Origin: Candidatus Propionivibrio dominans
GTDB lineage: Bacteria; Pseudomonadota; Gammaproteobacteria; Burkholderiales; Rhodocyclaceae
Direction: 5' to 3'
Length of the DNA stretch: 64,000 bases
NCBI GenBank assembly: GCA_016709335.1
Contig: JADJNC010000020.1
Location: 1-64,000, forward strand
The notes beneath the pieces were generated by a model. That model was not told the origin of the DNA. It saw only the letters and a list, made by a program, of their open reading frames with translations, and searched no databases. Positions 28,143 through 42,163 of the stretch are shown piece after piece (position 1 is the stretch's first letter; the number at the start of each line of letters is the position of its first letter). A program made the translations under genes and the position numbers.

Positions 28143-29453
28143 TTAGGATGAATAGGGTTTCAGATTCAACGTGCGCTGAATTTTTTCGCGCACGCCGTCA
28201 GGCACGCCGGCCGTTTCTGCAAACGACCCCCATTTCGATACCGTCGCCTGCACCTCGGCAAGGATTTTCGCGGCGCGCCCCCGTTTCATCGACGCAGTCC
28301 TGGCGCAGGCGTTGAAGTCCTCCAGTGTGAAATTGTCGCGTTTTCCATTCATCGTCATCTGATGGCTTGCCGTCCACGCACCCGAAGGATTAAAGCTGTA
28401 GGTCATATCGAAGGCTGGCGACAGCGACCACTCGCCGGATTTATTCATCAGGAAGGCAATATTTTTCACGTGGTCATCCTGATTGCGGGCCACGATGTTG
28501 AATGCCATGCGCCGGAACAGTTGCTCGATGGCCTGCATGGGCAACTGCAGTTGCCGCATCACCAGCAAGGCCTGCTCGTAGCTGTACGCGCCTGCCATAT
28601 TGAAGTCGTAGTGCGCCAGGGCGCAGAGCGACTGCATGTGAAGTTTTTCGCCGGTAGCCAGCCGATCAAAGCGGCGCGTCATGAAATGCGAGCGGCCTTT
28701 CTCTTTGAACAGCCGGCATTCACTGATATCAATGCCGCAGTCGAGCGCCATCAGGTAATACGCATACTCGATCACCCCGTAGCCCTTCGGGTCTTCCAGC
28801 TCCTTGTCCTTGTTGCCACTGACGCCGTCAAATTTCAACAGCCAGTATTCAAATCCCTTGCCGGCCTTGACCTGGCCCGAGCGCACTTCATTGGTTTTCG
28901 GGTTCCATGCGATGATCGCCTTCGCCCTCGCGCCACCGGCGGATGTGCCCACGCGCAGAATATCCCTCAGCGTATCTTCCCTGCCTTCAGCCGCAAAAGA
29001 CGCCTGCAAATTGTTCCGGTGGGCCAACACCTCCGATGCAAGCTCAACCAGCTTGCCGACCTCAATGTGTGTTGTCTGCTTCGCCCTGGGGCCGATGGCG
29101 GGGGCAAATTCCAGCGCACCCATGCCGCGTTCGCCGGTATAGCAAAGCCGCTCAACCGCGTTGAAGGAACCCGGTTGCCGCCCCTGCGATGCCAGCCAGG
29201 CATCGATCAGCGCATTGCCGAATTTGTCCGGCAGCGAGTCGGCCAGCAGACCGGGCAGCCCGTAAAAAGTCGGGCGAGACAACTCGGGGAAGCGGTACAC
29301 GCGTCGGGAAAGAAGCATCACGATCGGCGCGACCTGAATGCCGCTTTGCGCGAATCCCGCATCGTATTCAAAGCTGGCGACATCCTCCCCATCCTGCAGC
29401 GAGACCGCGCCGATGGTTTTGCCCCACAGCCTGACTTCGGCCAGCGTAGTCAT
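28143..29453 (-). CDS. hipA: HipA-family serine/threonine kinase toxin
   Basis: 436 residues from the ATG at 29453; an in-frame ATG at 29465 lies inside a short tandem repeat. N-terminal HipA segment (LPGLLADSLPDKFGNALIDAWL), a glycine-rich loop region with GTSAGGARAKAII, the kinase core RNQDDHVKNIAFLM (catalytic Asp) and PAFDMTYS (metal Asp). HipA kinases phosphorylate translation factors such as GltX and cause dormancy when free of HipB. Downstream of hipB on the same strand. The operon is flanked by a palindromic element on one side and operators on the other. Confidence 0.92.
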   Translation of the reverse strand: MTTLAEVRLWGKTIGAVSLQDGEDVASFEYDAGFAQSGIQVAPIVMLLSRRVYRFPELSRPTFYGLPGLLADSLPDKFGNALIDAWLASQGRQPGSFNAVERLCYTGERGMGALEFAPAIGPRAKQTTHIEVGKLVELASEVLAHRNNLQASFAAEGREDTLRDILRVGTSAGGARAKAIIAWNPKTNEVRSGQVKAGKGFEYWLLKFDGVSGNKDKELEDPKGYGVIEYAYYLMALDCGIDISECRLFKEKGRSHFMTRRFDRLATGEKLHMQSLCALAHYDFNMAGAYSYEQALLVMRQLQLPMQAIEQLFRRMAFNIVARNQDDHVKNIAFLMNKSGEWSLSPAFDMTYSFNPSGAWTASHQMTMNGKRDNFTLEDFNACARTASMKRGRAAKILAEVQATVSKWGSFAETAGVPDGVREKIQRTLNLKPYSS

Positions 29454-29505
29454 GGTTTCTCGCATGCGTGCTCAGGGTTTCTCGCAAGCGTGCTCAGGGC
29501 TTCTC
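29454..29505 (-). repeat. 22-bp tandem repeat at the hipB-hipA junction
   Basis: On the minus strand the unit GAGAAACCCTGAGCACGC plus TTGC occurs twice in full, and its first part occurs again just at the hipA start. It carries the hipB stop codon and a second copy of it, and ends with the hipA ATG. Slippage here would change the hipB-hipA spacing. Confidence 0.8.
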
Positions 29506-29844
29506 ATCCCAGCTCCACGATTTACCGCTCGCCTTGGCGGCACGCTGGCCCGACGCCCGTTGCCGGACCTTGCCCTTGCGCTTCAGCAAATCCATCGGTC
29601 TGGGCCCGGACTCAGGTATCAGGCTGTCCAGCCCGGATGCGGCGTCCAGCACCCGCAGCACCCGAACCAGGGTCGCCAACTGTGACGTCTGCCCGGCCTC
29701 CATGCGCTCCAGGGTACGCTTGGCGATACCCGCCTGTTCGGCCACAGCCGCCTGGGTGAGCTGCAATTCAACCCGACGACCGGCAATCCGTGCGCCCAGT
29801 TCGGCGAGCACGGCATCATCGGTGAGTAAACCGTTTATTTTCAT
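29494..29844 (-). CDS. hipB: HipB-type XRE antitoxin and repressor
   Basis: 116 residues. Helix-turn-helix near residues 28-50 (LTQAAVAEQAGIAKRTLERMEAG), then a helical core (TLVRVLRVLDAASGLDSL) and a basic tail of about 30 residues (LKRKGKVRQRASGQRAAKASGK). It neutralises HipA and represses the operon. The basic tail is longer than in E. coli HipB (88 residues). Its start abuts a perfect 16-bp palindrome. Confidence 0.9.
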   Translation of the reverse strand: MKINGLLTDDAVLAELGARIAGRRVELQLTQAAVAEQAGIAKRTLERMEAGQTSQLATLVRVLRVLDAASGLDSLIPESGPRPMDLLKRKGKVRQRASGQRAAKASGKSWSWDEKP

Positions 29845-29846
29845 AG

Positions 29847-29988
29847 TCGTAATATATTACGAATATATCAGCTAAAGTGCCATATATCGTCAGTCATTGC
29901 GATATATAGCTTAATAATTAACTTTAGTCAAGTCGCAATAAATAGCGAGATAGCGATCTTATTAGTGCTTAGTCGCAATATTTTACGA
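29847..29988 (-). promoter_or_regulatory. Operator array of hipBA
   Basis: Three 16-base sites with the form TCG(T/C)-N8-(A/G)CGA: 29847-29862 (TCGTAATATATTACGA, a perfect palindrome), 29933-29948 (TCGCAATAAATAGCGA) and 29973-29988 (TCGCAATATTTTACGA). Between the first two lies an inverted pair ATATATCG/CGATATAT (29882-29907). E. coli HipB also binds several palindromes upstream of its gene, so these are the likely HipB operators, with a different core sequence. Confidence 0.7.
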
Positions 29989-29998
29989 TATGTGCCGC

Positions 29999-30982
29999 TT
30001 ACCGACCAAGCAACATGGCAATGAAGGCCTGACGAATTTCGGGTGTAACTTCGCGGCGGGTGACGAAGGCCGGCGCACCGTCAGCGCTCCATTCGAGCCC
30101 CCAGATCGGCGCAGTCCGGGTCGGCAACAACGAATAGCGACCATCTCCGACAAAGCCCGGCCGGGTGCTATCGGCAATCAGTAATCCGTCGGAAAAGCGC
30201 CGGAAGCGTTCCAGGTCTTCGCGTCGTCGGGGATGATCGCCAACCAGGCGCGTTACGGCCGCCTCATCCATCAACGGCGCCGACTCGCCGGGGTAGTGGC
30301 GCACCGTCCAGCCCAGATGAAAGGCATCGGTCTGCAGGCGTCCTTCATGCACGTAAAGCGTGCGCCAGAGCACTTGATTGGCCATGGTTGGCTTGATCAC
30401 CAAATTGGGAGCCGGGTGGCCGCGCGCAGCGACGACGTCGCGCAGGGCAGTTTCGGCGCGCTGGTGTTGCCACAGGCCGAGTCCCAGGTAGGCCGCCGCC
30501 AGGGTCAGACCGACGGGTGCCCAGTGACGCTGCGGCCGCCGCAGTGCCAGAGCCAGCGGCACCAAAAGCAGCAGGGTGAAAAGAGGATCGAAGACGGCGA
30601 TCAGGTTCCATGCTTCCTTGCGTTCGGAGAACGGCAGCCAGAGATGCGTGCCGTAGCTGGTGCAGGCATCGAGCAGGCCGGCAACACCGTAACCGGCCAG
30701 GCTGTAGAGATAGATTTTGGGGAAGCTCAGGTTTTTCCGCAGCAATGGCCACAGCAGCAATGCACCAATCAGCGCGCCGATTGGCGCAAACACAAGTGCG
30801 TGGGTGAAGTGGCGGTGATAGTCAAGCACCAGCAACACATCGTCCGGGCTCTGAATCAGGGTATCCGCATCCGGCAGCATGCCACCAACCATGCCGACAG
30901 CCGCCGCGAGCCGGCGCTGGTGTGACGGCGCCAGGGTAGCAGCCAGGGTGGCGCCGAGCACGCCGTGGGTTATCAGGTCCAT
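29999..30982 (-). CDS. YdjM/DUF457-type membrane-bound metal-dependent hydrolase
   Basis: 327 residues. Opening MDLITHGVLGATLA, then GMLPDADTL and DYHRHFTHALVF give the His/Asp set of this family, and about five membrane helices follow in the first 200 residues. The C-terminal 130 residues are a soluble domain (YVHEGRLQTDAFHLGWTVRHYPGE). The family (YdjM/YbcI, LexA-regulated in E. coli) is of unclear function; phospholipid or membrane-stress roles have been suggested. Single gene. Confidence 0.83.
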   Translation of the reverse strand: MDLITHGVLGATLAATLAPSHQRRLAAAVGMVGGMLPDADTLIQSPDDVLLVLDYHRHFTHALVFAPIGALIGALLLWPLLRKNLSFPKIYLYSLAGYGVAGLLDACTSYGTHLWLPFSERKEAWNLIAVFDPLFTLLLLVPLALALRRPQRHWAPVGLTLAAAYLGLGLWQHQRAETALRDVVAARGHPAPNLVIKPTMANQVLWRTLYVHEGRLQTDAFHLGWTVRHYPGESAPLMDEAAVTRLVGDHPRRREDLERFRRFSDGLLIADSTRPGFVGDGRYSLLPTRTAPIWGLEWSADGAPAFVTRREVTPEIRQAFIAMLLGR

Positions 30983-31563
30983 CGCAGCATTTTACAGTCG
31001 GGTCAGGCGATCCTGAGTGTTTGTTCCGGCCGCGTGCGGCTCGGCAATGCGCCGACCGGGTCCAGAATAAACCACTTGTTAGCTCCACTCGGAGTTTTCG
31101 GCTTTAACTGGCTGGAACAACAAGCGTGATCGTATAAATCGGTCAGATCAACGGTTCATTCTCATGGGCTAAGGCAGGTTGCGGATCCAAAACCTACCGC
31201 TCACCTGAACCAACCATCCGACAGCTGTTCGGCCTTATGTAGCGCTCCACATAAGGCCGAGTAGTTGACGGTGGTGGGACGTTGCCGACTGGCTGGTTAC
31301 GCTGCATTCCGGACATTTAGCCCGACCCGAGAGCCTCAACCGGTTGGATTGGGTCGTGAGCCGAAATTGAACTCAACAAATTCGTCGGCCGATAGCCGCC
31401 GCTCGTGGGCCTCCTTTACATACCTATTCCGATAGCTTTATCAGGTTCAGCGATGGGGTTTGCTTGCACCTTCAGAGTTTTTGACTTTAATTGTGAGTTT
31501 TCGACTTTAATGGCGAGTTTTCGACTTTAATTGGTCGGAACACCTTAACTTTACGGATTTGAT
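30983..31563. other. Gene-poor stretch with insertion-sequence-like debris
   Basis: No intact gene. Holds a 20-base repeat family (31092-31111 and 31475-31534), a perfect 10-bp stem hairpin (31231-31258, GGCCTTATGT / ACATAAGGCC with an 8-base loop), and on the minus strand a short open piece (31420-31345) reading EAHERRLSADEFVEFNFGS that looks like a gene fragment. Degraded mobile DNA is the likeliest reading. Confidence 0.5.
31475..31534 (+). repeat. Three tandem 20-bp repeats, IS-end-like
   Basis: The unit GAGTTTTCGACTTTAATTGG is present three times head to tail with one to three changes, and a fourth, more diverged copy lies at 31092-31111 in the same orientation. Both outer copies are followed by a similar GGAACA(A)C tail. 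Multiple terminal repeats of this kind are known at the ends of IS21-family elements. Confidence 0.65.
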
Positions 31564-33393
31564 TCACTCTACCGTCACTGACTTGGCCAGATTGCGCGGC
31601 TTGTCGACATCGGTTCCACGCACCAGTGCAACGTGATAGGCCAGCAACTGCAAGGGTACGACGTGCAGCAGCGCGGAAAGCTGGCCGTAGTGTTCGGGCA
31701 GGAGCATCACATGCACCCCATCCGAAGCGAGCATTTCGCTGTCGGCGTCGGCAAACACGTAGAGTTCGCCGCCGCGCGCGCGAACCTCCTGCAGATTGGA
31801 TTTGAGCTTTTCGAGCAGGACATCATTGGGGGCAACGGCGATTACCGGCATGTCCTTGTCGACCAGCGCCAGCGGCCCATGCTTCAGTTCGCCGGCCGGA
31901 TAGGCCTCGGCATGGATGTAGGTAATTTCCTTGAGCTTGAGCGCGCCTTCGAGCGCGATCGGGTAATGCCGTCCGCGCCCGAGAAACAGTGCGTTCTGCT
32001 TCATGGCGAAGTGTCCGGACCAGGCGCGGATCTGCGGTTCGAGCTCAAGCACCTTGGCTACCGCAATCGGCAAGTGGCGCAAGGCTTGCAGTTCGGCGGC
32101 TTCGACCTGCTCGGAAAGGCGCCCGCGCAATTTGGCGAAGATCAGCGTCATCAGGTAGAGCGCGGCAAGCTGCGTGGTGAACGCCTTGGTCGAGGCGACA
32201 CCGATCTCGGGGCCGGCACGGGTGATGAAGCGCAGCGCGTTTTCGCGTACCAGAGAGGACTCGGGAACGTTGCAGATGCACAGGGTATGCTTCATGCCAA
32301 GTGACTTGGCGTGGTGCAGCGCGGCCAGCGTGTCGGCCGTCTCGCCCGACTGTGAAAGCGTGACGACCAGCGTCTGCGGATCGGGAACGGATTCGCGGTA
32401 GCGGTATTCGCTGGCCACTTCAACATTGCACGGTATCCCGGCAATCGCTTCGAGCCAGTAGCGCGCTACCAGTCCGGCGTGGTAGCTGGTGCCGCAGGCG
32501 ATTATCAACACCTGGCGGACATTATTGAGCACTTCCTCGGTGTTGGCGCCAAACAATCCGGGTTGAATGCTGCGCGCCGCGCCGAGCATTTCGAGTGTGT
32601 TGGACAGCGCGACTGGCTGCTCGAAAATTTCCTTCTGCATGTAGTGCCGATACTTGCCGAGTTCGACGGCATCGGCAGAAAGCTGCGACTCGGTCTCCAC
32701 ACGTTCGACCGGCGTACCATCAACCCGCGTGATGCGATAACTGCCGCGCATCAGCTCGGCACAATCGCCGTTTTCCAGGTAAACGATTCGACGCGTTACC
32801 TGCAACAGGGCGGACGCATCCGACGCGGCATAATTGCCGTCGTCAGTCAGTCCCAGCAGCAATGGCGAGCCTTCACGGGCAACGATGACGCGGCTAGGGT
32901 CGGCTTCGCGCAGAACGGCAATGGCATAGGCGCCCTGCAACTGAGCGATCGAGGCGCGGACGGCCGCGAAGAAATCTCCCTCCGTTTTCAGTTCCCGGGC
33001 AATCAGGTGGGCAATGACTTCGGTGTCGGTATCCGAAGTGAAGGCGTAACCATCGGCGGAAAGAAGGGCGCGCAAGGCTTCGTGATTTTCGATGATGCCG
33101 TTGTGCACCACGGCGAGGCCACCTGAGATATGCGGGTGGGCATTGCGCTCGGACGGCACACCGTGCGTTGCCCAGCGCGTGTGAGCAATTCCGGTATTGC
33201 CGGCAGCGCCGGTTTCCTCGACCTGCGCCGCGAGTTCAGCCACCCGGCCGACCGCACGCAAACGCTGCAAGCCGGACGCATTGATCAAGGCCAGGCCGGC
33301 CGAGTCATAGCCCCGATATTCGAGCTTGCGCAGACCTTCAAGAAGGACGGAAACAATATTGCGGTCAGCGACCGCAGCAACAATTCCACACAT
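31564..33393 (-). CDS. glmS: Glutamine-fructose-6-phosphate aminotransferase
   Basis: 609 residues, normal length. MCGIVAAV gives the N-terminal nucleophile Cys; two SIS domains follow (CGTSYHAG near 300 and a second near 460), and the end [12 protein letters not shown] is diagnostic. Makes glucosamine-6-phosphate from fructose-6-phosphate and glutamine, the first step to UDP-GlcNAc. About 100 bases downstream of glmU on the same strand. Bacterial glmS is often controlled by a ribozyme or sRNA; I saw no glmS ribozyme here. Confidence 0.97.
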   Translation of the reverse strand: MCGIVAAVADRNIVSVLLEGLRKLEYRGYDSAGLALINASGLQRLRAVGRVAELAAQVEETGAAGNTGIAHTRWATHGVPSERNAHPHISGGLAVVHNGIIENHEALRALLSADGYAFTSDTDTEVIAHLIARELKTEGDFFAAVRASIAQLQGAYAIAVLREADPSRVIVAREGSPLLLGLTDDGNYAASDASALLQVTRRIVYLENGDCAELMRGSYRITRVDGTPVERVETESQLSADAVELGKYRHYMQKEIFEQPVALSNTLEMLGAARSIQPGLFGANTEEVLNNVRQVLIIACGTSYHAGLVARYWLEAIAGIPCNVEVASEYRYRESVPDPQTLVVTLSQSGETADTLAALHHAKSLGMKHTLCICNVPESSLVRENALRFITRAGPEIGVASTKAFTTQLAALYLMTLIFAKLRGRLSEQVEAAELQALRHLPIAVAKVLELEPQIRAWSGHFAMKQNALFLGRGRHYPIALEGALKLKEITYIHAEAYPAGELKHGPLALVDKDMPVIAVAPNDVLLEKLKSNLQEVRARGGELYVFADADSEMLASDGVHVMLLPEHYGQLSALLHVVPLQLLAYHVALVRGTDVDKPRNLAKSVTVE

Positions 33394-33492
33394 GGTTAGA
33401 ACCTGTTAGAAGTTAGGCGTTGGGAGTTGGGAGTTGAGTGCAGGGAATCGGGAAAATGGCCGGGTAAAGCTTTCGGTTTTACTCCCGACTCC

Positions 33493-34860
33493 TCACTCTT
33501 TACTCTTCACTGCTTTTATAGGTCGCTTCCAGCCGCTAATAGACGCTTGTTTGGCGCGCGAAACGGTCAGCATGTCAGGCGGGGCGTCCCTGGTCAGCGT
33601 GGTACCCGCACCCAGCGTAGCGCCGCGGCCAACGGTGACCGGGGCCACCAACTGGGTATCGGAACCGATGAAGGCGTCGTCCTCGATGACGGTCTGGAAC
33701 TTGTTGGCGCCATCGTAGTTGCAGGTGATCGTTCCGGCGCCGACATTCACCCGGGTGCCGATGGTGGCGTCGCCGATGTAGGCCAGATGATTGACCTTCG
33801 AGTGAGCTGCAATCGAGCTTTTCTTGATCTCGACGAAGTTGCCGATATGGACATCCTCAGCCAGTTCGGCGCCCGGACGCAAACGCGCAAAGGGGCCAAT
33901 CCTGCCATCCGGGCCGACCACGGCCTCCTCGATATGCGTGAAGGCGGCCAGACGCGTTCCGGCCCCGATACGCGCATTCTTAAGCACGCAGTTGGGGCCG
34001 ATTTCGACCGCTTCGTCGAGTTCGACCTTGCCCTCGAATACACAGTTGACGTCGATGAACACGTCGCGCCCGCAAAGCAGCTCACCGCGCACATCGAGGC
34101 GTGCCGGGTCAGCCAGACGCACGCCCTGCTCCATCAGTTGCTCGGCGGTGCAGCGTTGCGCAACGCGCTCCAGTTCGGCAAGCTGTACCTTGCTGTTAAC
34201 GCCGAGCACTTCCCATTCGTTCTTCGGGTTGGCTGTACGGATCGGCAATCCCTCCGCAACGGCCATGCCGACGATGTCGGTCAGGTAGTACTCTTTTTGC
34301 GCATTGTTGTTGGACAAACGGGCAAGCCACTCACCGAGACGGGCGCTTGGCATAGCCATGATGCCGGTATTGATTTCACGAATGCGGCGCTCATCGGGCG
34401 TCGAGTCTTTCTGCTCTACAATCCGGATCACCTGCCCGGCGTCATTGCGCACGATGCGCCCGTAGCCGCCCGGATCGGACAATTCTACGGTGAGAATGGC
34501 CAGCGCATCCTGCGCAACTTGTACCAGCCGCTCCAGTGTTTCAGACCTTATCAGCGGTACGTCTCCGTAGAGTATCAGTGTCGTTCCATCGCCCTTCAAG
34601 TAGGGTAGCGCCTGCTGCACCGCATGCCCGGTGCCCAGTTGCGGTTCCTGTAAGGCCCAGGCCAGATCGGGCGCGTCCAGCGTGGCGCGGACAGCATCAC
34701 CGCCGTGGCCATAGACCAGACAAAGCGTTTGTGGCGACAGGCGGCGTGCGCTATCGATGACATGCGCAAGCAGCGCCTTGCCGGCCAGTGGATGCAGCAC
34801 CTTGGGCAGATTGGAATGCATGCGCTTGCCCTGCCCTGCCGCGAGGATGACGATATTCAT
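33493..34860 (-). CDS. glmU: Bifunctional GlcNAc-1-P uridyltransferase / GlcN-1-P acetyltransferase
   Basis: 455 residues. N-terminal nucleotidyltransferase motif [23 protein letters not shown] (8-30), then the left-handed beta-helix acetyltransferase with hexapeptide repeats and the catalytic His-bearing [16 protein letters not shown] block. It makes UDP-GlcNAc in the cytoplasm. Upstream of glmS, downstream of a membrane/winged-helix gene by 30 bases. The gap to glmS is a low-complexity run of GGGAGTT repeats. Confidence 0.97.
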   Translation of the reverse strand: MNIVILAAGQGKRMHSNLPKVLHPLAGKALLAHVIDSARRLSPQTLCLVYGHGGDAVRATLDAPDLAWALQEPQLGTGHAVQQALPYLKGDGTTLILYGDVPLIRSETLERLVQVAQDALAILTVELSDPGGYGRIVRNDAGQVIRIVEQKDSTPDERRIREINTGIMAMPSARLGEWLARLSNNNAQKEYYLTDIVGMAVAEGLPIRTANPKNEWEVLGVNSKVQLAELERVAQRCTAEQLMEQGVRLADPARLDVRGELLCGRDVFIDVNCVFEGKVELDEAVEIGPNCVLKNARIGAGTRLAAFTHIEEAVVGPDGRIGPFARLRPGAELAEDVHIGNFVEIKKSSIAAHSKVNHLAYIGDATIGTRVNVGAGTITCNYDGANKFQTVIEDDAFIGSDTQLVAPVTVGRGATLGAGTTLTRDAPPDMLTVSRAKQASISGWKRPIKAVKSKE

Positions 34861-34890
34861 TTTGTGTACCCGGTAAAACGGAATGGTTGG

Positions 34891-35634
34891 TCAGCGATCT
34901 TCCAGTCCGGAGAGGATGTCGCCCAGCACCTGCTTGCCCCTGATCGAAACAAACCAGTGCAGGATATTCTTTTCATTGATGCGTGTCTCGATGATGCCAA
35001 GGTTCTTGAGCACAGTCAGCCGTGCGCTGACCAGATCGCGGGCCAGACCGGTCTTGTCGGTCAGCCCGACGAGATTGCCGTAAACGTAGCTCTCCTCGGC
35101 CAGCGCACGCAGAATTTCGATGTCGTTGTAGGACAGCGATTCCTTGACGGATTCCGGACGGGGAGCCGCGGCTGGCGGCGCTTCGAGCCCCGACAAGGGT
35201 TCATCGCGCGGTGCGGGGAGCAGCCCCTCCTGATGCTGCTGTTTGATCTGCAGCAGTTCACGCTTCATCTGATCCATCTGATGCAAAAGCCTGTTGGCCA
35301 CATTCTCCAGCACGCGGCGCGAAGCCACCACATAAATCAGGCAAAAACCGGCGAAGACAAAAACATCAACCGGACGGGAACGAGCCGCTTCCAGCAAATT
35401 ACTGGAAATCATGTTCAGGAAGAGCGGCACCGTCAGTGCGGCTATCACTCCGAGAACAAGATACTTTCCCCACTCACTGCGCGTCGAATCCTTTTGTCGC
35501 TCGCTCAGAAAATAGTTGGCCACGCCGCCGAGAATCCCGGCAGAAATCATGACCAGCAAAATGACAAACATATAGCTGTCGAGCGTGGTGGGCAGCGAGG
35601 TCACCTGCAAGGATTTTTGCAATTCCGGATTCAA
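34891..35634 (-). CDS. Membrane protein with C-terminal winged-helix-like domain (possible YEATS-associated helix family)
   Basis: 247 residues if read from the TTG at 35634, which has GGGAG six bases upstream; the open frame continues to 35721. Two membrane helices (MFVILLVMISAGILGGVANYF and YLVLGVIAALTVPLFLNM), a third hydrophobic part (VDVFVFAGFCLIYVVAS), a coiled coil (LLHQMDQMKRELLQIKQQHQEG), a proline-rich linker, then a helical domain resembling a winged helix (LRALAEESYVYGNLVGLTDKTGLARDLVSARLTVLKNLGII). I recall similar proteins named YEATS-associated helix-containing, but I am not sure. Upstream of glmU in a probable operon. Confidence 0.75.
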   Translation of the reverse strand: MNPELQKSLQVTSLPTTLDSYMFVILLVMISAGILGGVANYFLSERQKDSTRSEWGKYLVLGVIAALTVPLFLNMISSNLLEAARSRPVDVFVFAGFCLIYVVASRRVLENVANRLLHQMDQMKRELLQIKQQHQEGLLPAPRDEPLSGLEAPPAAAPRPESVKESLSYNDIEILRALAEESYVYGNLVGLTDKTGLARDLVSARLTVLKNLGIIETRINEKNILHWFVSIRGKQVLGDILSGLEDR

Positions 35635-35774
35635 CGTCCACTCCCTGATCAAAGCAATCGCTACTATGCCATAGCCTTGTCTGAAGCCAAAGAAAACCGC
35701 ATTGTCGCCGGCTGGCGCCAATGCGGTTTAGGCGAAGGCCGGCGCGAGATGCGCGGACTTCAGTCAGAGCGGTT

Positions 35775-36100
35775 GCAATTACCGCGGAAGTTCGCTTGAG
35801 CCCATCAGGAAGGCGTCAACTTCTCCGGCGCACTGGCGGCCTTCGCGCGAGCGGGCTGTAAAGCCCGCGCCCAACACTTGCCCGAAGGGCGATCCGCGGC
35901 AATTAGCGCGGCAGTTCGCTAGTGCCCATCAGGAAGGCATCAATCTCTGGCGCACTGACGGCCTTGCGCGAGCGCTCACAACCCGCGCCCAACACTTGCC
36001 CGCAGGGCGATCCGCAGCAATTAGCGCGGCAGTTCGCTTGAGCCCATCAGGAAAGCGTCGACTTCTCTGGCGCACTGACGACCTTCGCGGATCGCCCACA
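35775..36100 (-). repeat. Tandem copies of the gltD 3' end
   Basis: The last part of gltD is present three times: in the gene (from 36017), and as degraded copies starting at 35899 and 35775, with periods of 118 and 124 bases. Each copy keeps the end codons of gltD in reverse (MGSSELPR region), followed by a spacer with CCCGCGCCCAACACTTGCCC. Copies 2 and 3 are non-coding. A hairpin GCGGGCTGTAAAGCCCGC lies at 35851-35868. Confidence 0.85.
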
Positions 36101-37487
36101 CTACCAGCGACTGCCCACGACGCGTATCGCCGGCAACGAAGACCCTGGCGGCATTTGTGGCGTAACAGCCTTCGCCGTCGGTCGTCGCCTTGGCATTGCC
36201 ACGCGCGTCCCTCTCGACTCCGAACGCATCAAGCAGACCGCCCACCGGATTGACGAAGCCCATCGCCAGAAGAACGAGGTCAGCCTGGACGGTCTTTTCG
36301 CTGCCGGCGATTTCACTCATCTTGCCGTCCTTCCACTCCAGTTCGACGGTCTTCAGCGATTTGAGAACTCCCTGCTCGCCGACAAACTCCTTGGTCGCAA
36401 TGGCAAACTTGCGTTGCGTGTCGCCTTCCAGATGCGATGACGAGGTACGCAGCTTGAGCGGCCAGTAGGGCCAGGTCAGCGCCTTGTTTTCTTGCTCGGG
36501 CGGCTGTGGCATCAATTCGAACTGGGTTACCGACGCCGCACCGTGGCGATAACTCGTGCCAACGCAGTCGGAACCGGTATCACCGCCGCCGATAACGACC
36601 ACATGTTTGCCCCTGGCACTGATCGGATTGGCCGGACCGCCACTGACTTCCTTGTTTTGCGGGACCAGGAATTCGAGCGCCGCGTAGGTGCCTTTCAGGT
36701 CGCGCCCCGGTATCGGCAAGTCACGCGGCACTTCCGAACCGGCAGCGAGGATCACGGCATCAAAGTCCTTGTTGATCTGTTCGGCAGAAACAAATTCGCT
36801 GGCGTCGTTGATGATCTCTGCCGGCAGTTCCTTGCATCCGACCAGCACCCTGGTCCTGAAGCGGACACCCTCGGCATCCATCTGCTTGATGCGCCGCTCA
36901 ACCAGGGTCTTTTCGAGTTTGAAGTCGGGAATGCCGTAAGCCAGCAGCCCTCCGGGACGGTCATTCTTTTCGAATACAGTGACCTCGTGACCGACACGTG
37001 CCAGTTGCTGGGCCGCCGCCAAGCCGGCCGGTCCGGAGCCGATAATGGCAATCTTCTTGCCCGTCTTTACTTTCGGCGGCTGCGGCACAATCCAGCCCAT
37101 TTCCCAGCCTTTATCCACTATCGCGTGCTCGATCGACTTGATGCCCACCGGGTCATTGTTGATGTTGAGCGTGCACGCCGCTTCGCACGGCGCAGGACAG
37201 ATGCGCCCGGTAAAATCCGGAAAATTGTTGGTCGAGTGCAGCACGGTCAAGGCCTGCTCCCAGTTGCCGCGATAGACCAGGTCGTTCCAGTCCGGGATGA
37301 TGTTGTTAACCGGGCAGCCGTTGTTGCAGAAAGGGATGCCGCAATCCATGCAGCGGGCGCCCTCGACGCTCGCCTGTTGATCGCTGAGCCTGACGATAAA
37401 CTCGCGGTAATGCTTCAGTCGCCGTTCGGCAGGCTCGTAGGCCTCCGACAGACGCTTGTATTCCATGAAGCCGGTCGGTTTTCCCAT
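36021..37487 (-). CDS. gltD: Glutamate synthase small subunit
   Basis: 488 residues. N-terminal iron-sulfur cysteines ([17 protein letters not shown] and [11 protein letters not shown]), FAD site [24 protein letters not shown] site [15 protein letters not shown]. Passes electrons from NADPH to GltB. It follows gltB at once on the same strand. Its 3' end is repeated in the intergenic region downstream. Confidence 0.96.
   Translation of the reverse strand: MGKPTGFMEYKRLSEAYEPAERRLKHYREFIVRLSDQQASVEGARCMDCGIPFCNNGCPVNNIIPDWNDLVYRGNWEQALTVLHSTNNFPDFTGRICPAPCEAACTLNINNDPVGIKSIEHAIVDKGWEMGWIVPQPPKVKTGKKIAIIGSGPAGLAAAQQLARVGHEVTVFEKNDRPGGLLAYGIPDFKLEKTLVERRIKQMDAEGVRFRTRVLVGCKELPAEIINDASEFVSAEQINKDFDAVILAAGSEVPRDLPIPGRDLKGTYAALEFLVPQNKEVSGGPANPISARGKHVVVIGGGDTGSDCVGTSYRHGAASVTQFELMPQPPEQENKALTWPYWPLKLRTSSSHLEGDTQRKFAIATKEFVGEQGVLKSLKTVELEWKDGKMSEIAGSEKTVQADLVLLAMGFVNPVGGLLDAFGVERDARGNAKATTDGEGCYATNAARVFVAGDTRRGQSLVVWAIREGRQCAREVDAFLMGSSELPR

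Positions 37488-42163
<4,676 letters not shown>

Noticed and set aside
29454..29505. CRISPR array
   Set aside because: Only two to three repeats of 22 bases without spacers; it is a simple tandem repeat.
31564..31700. glmS ribozyme or riboswitch
   Set aside because: The glmS ribozyme sits in the 5' leader in Firmicutes; neither the leader here (33394-33492) nor the 3' side shows its core.
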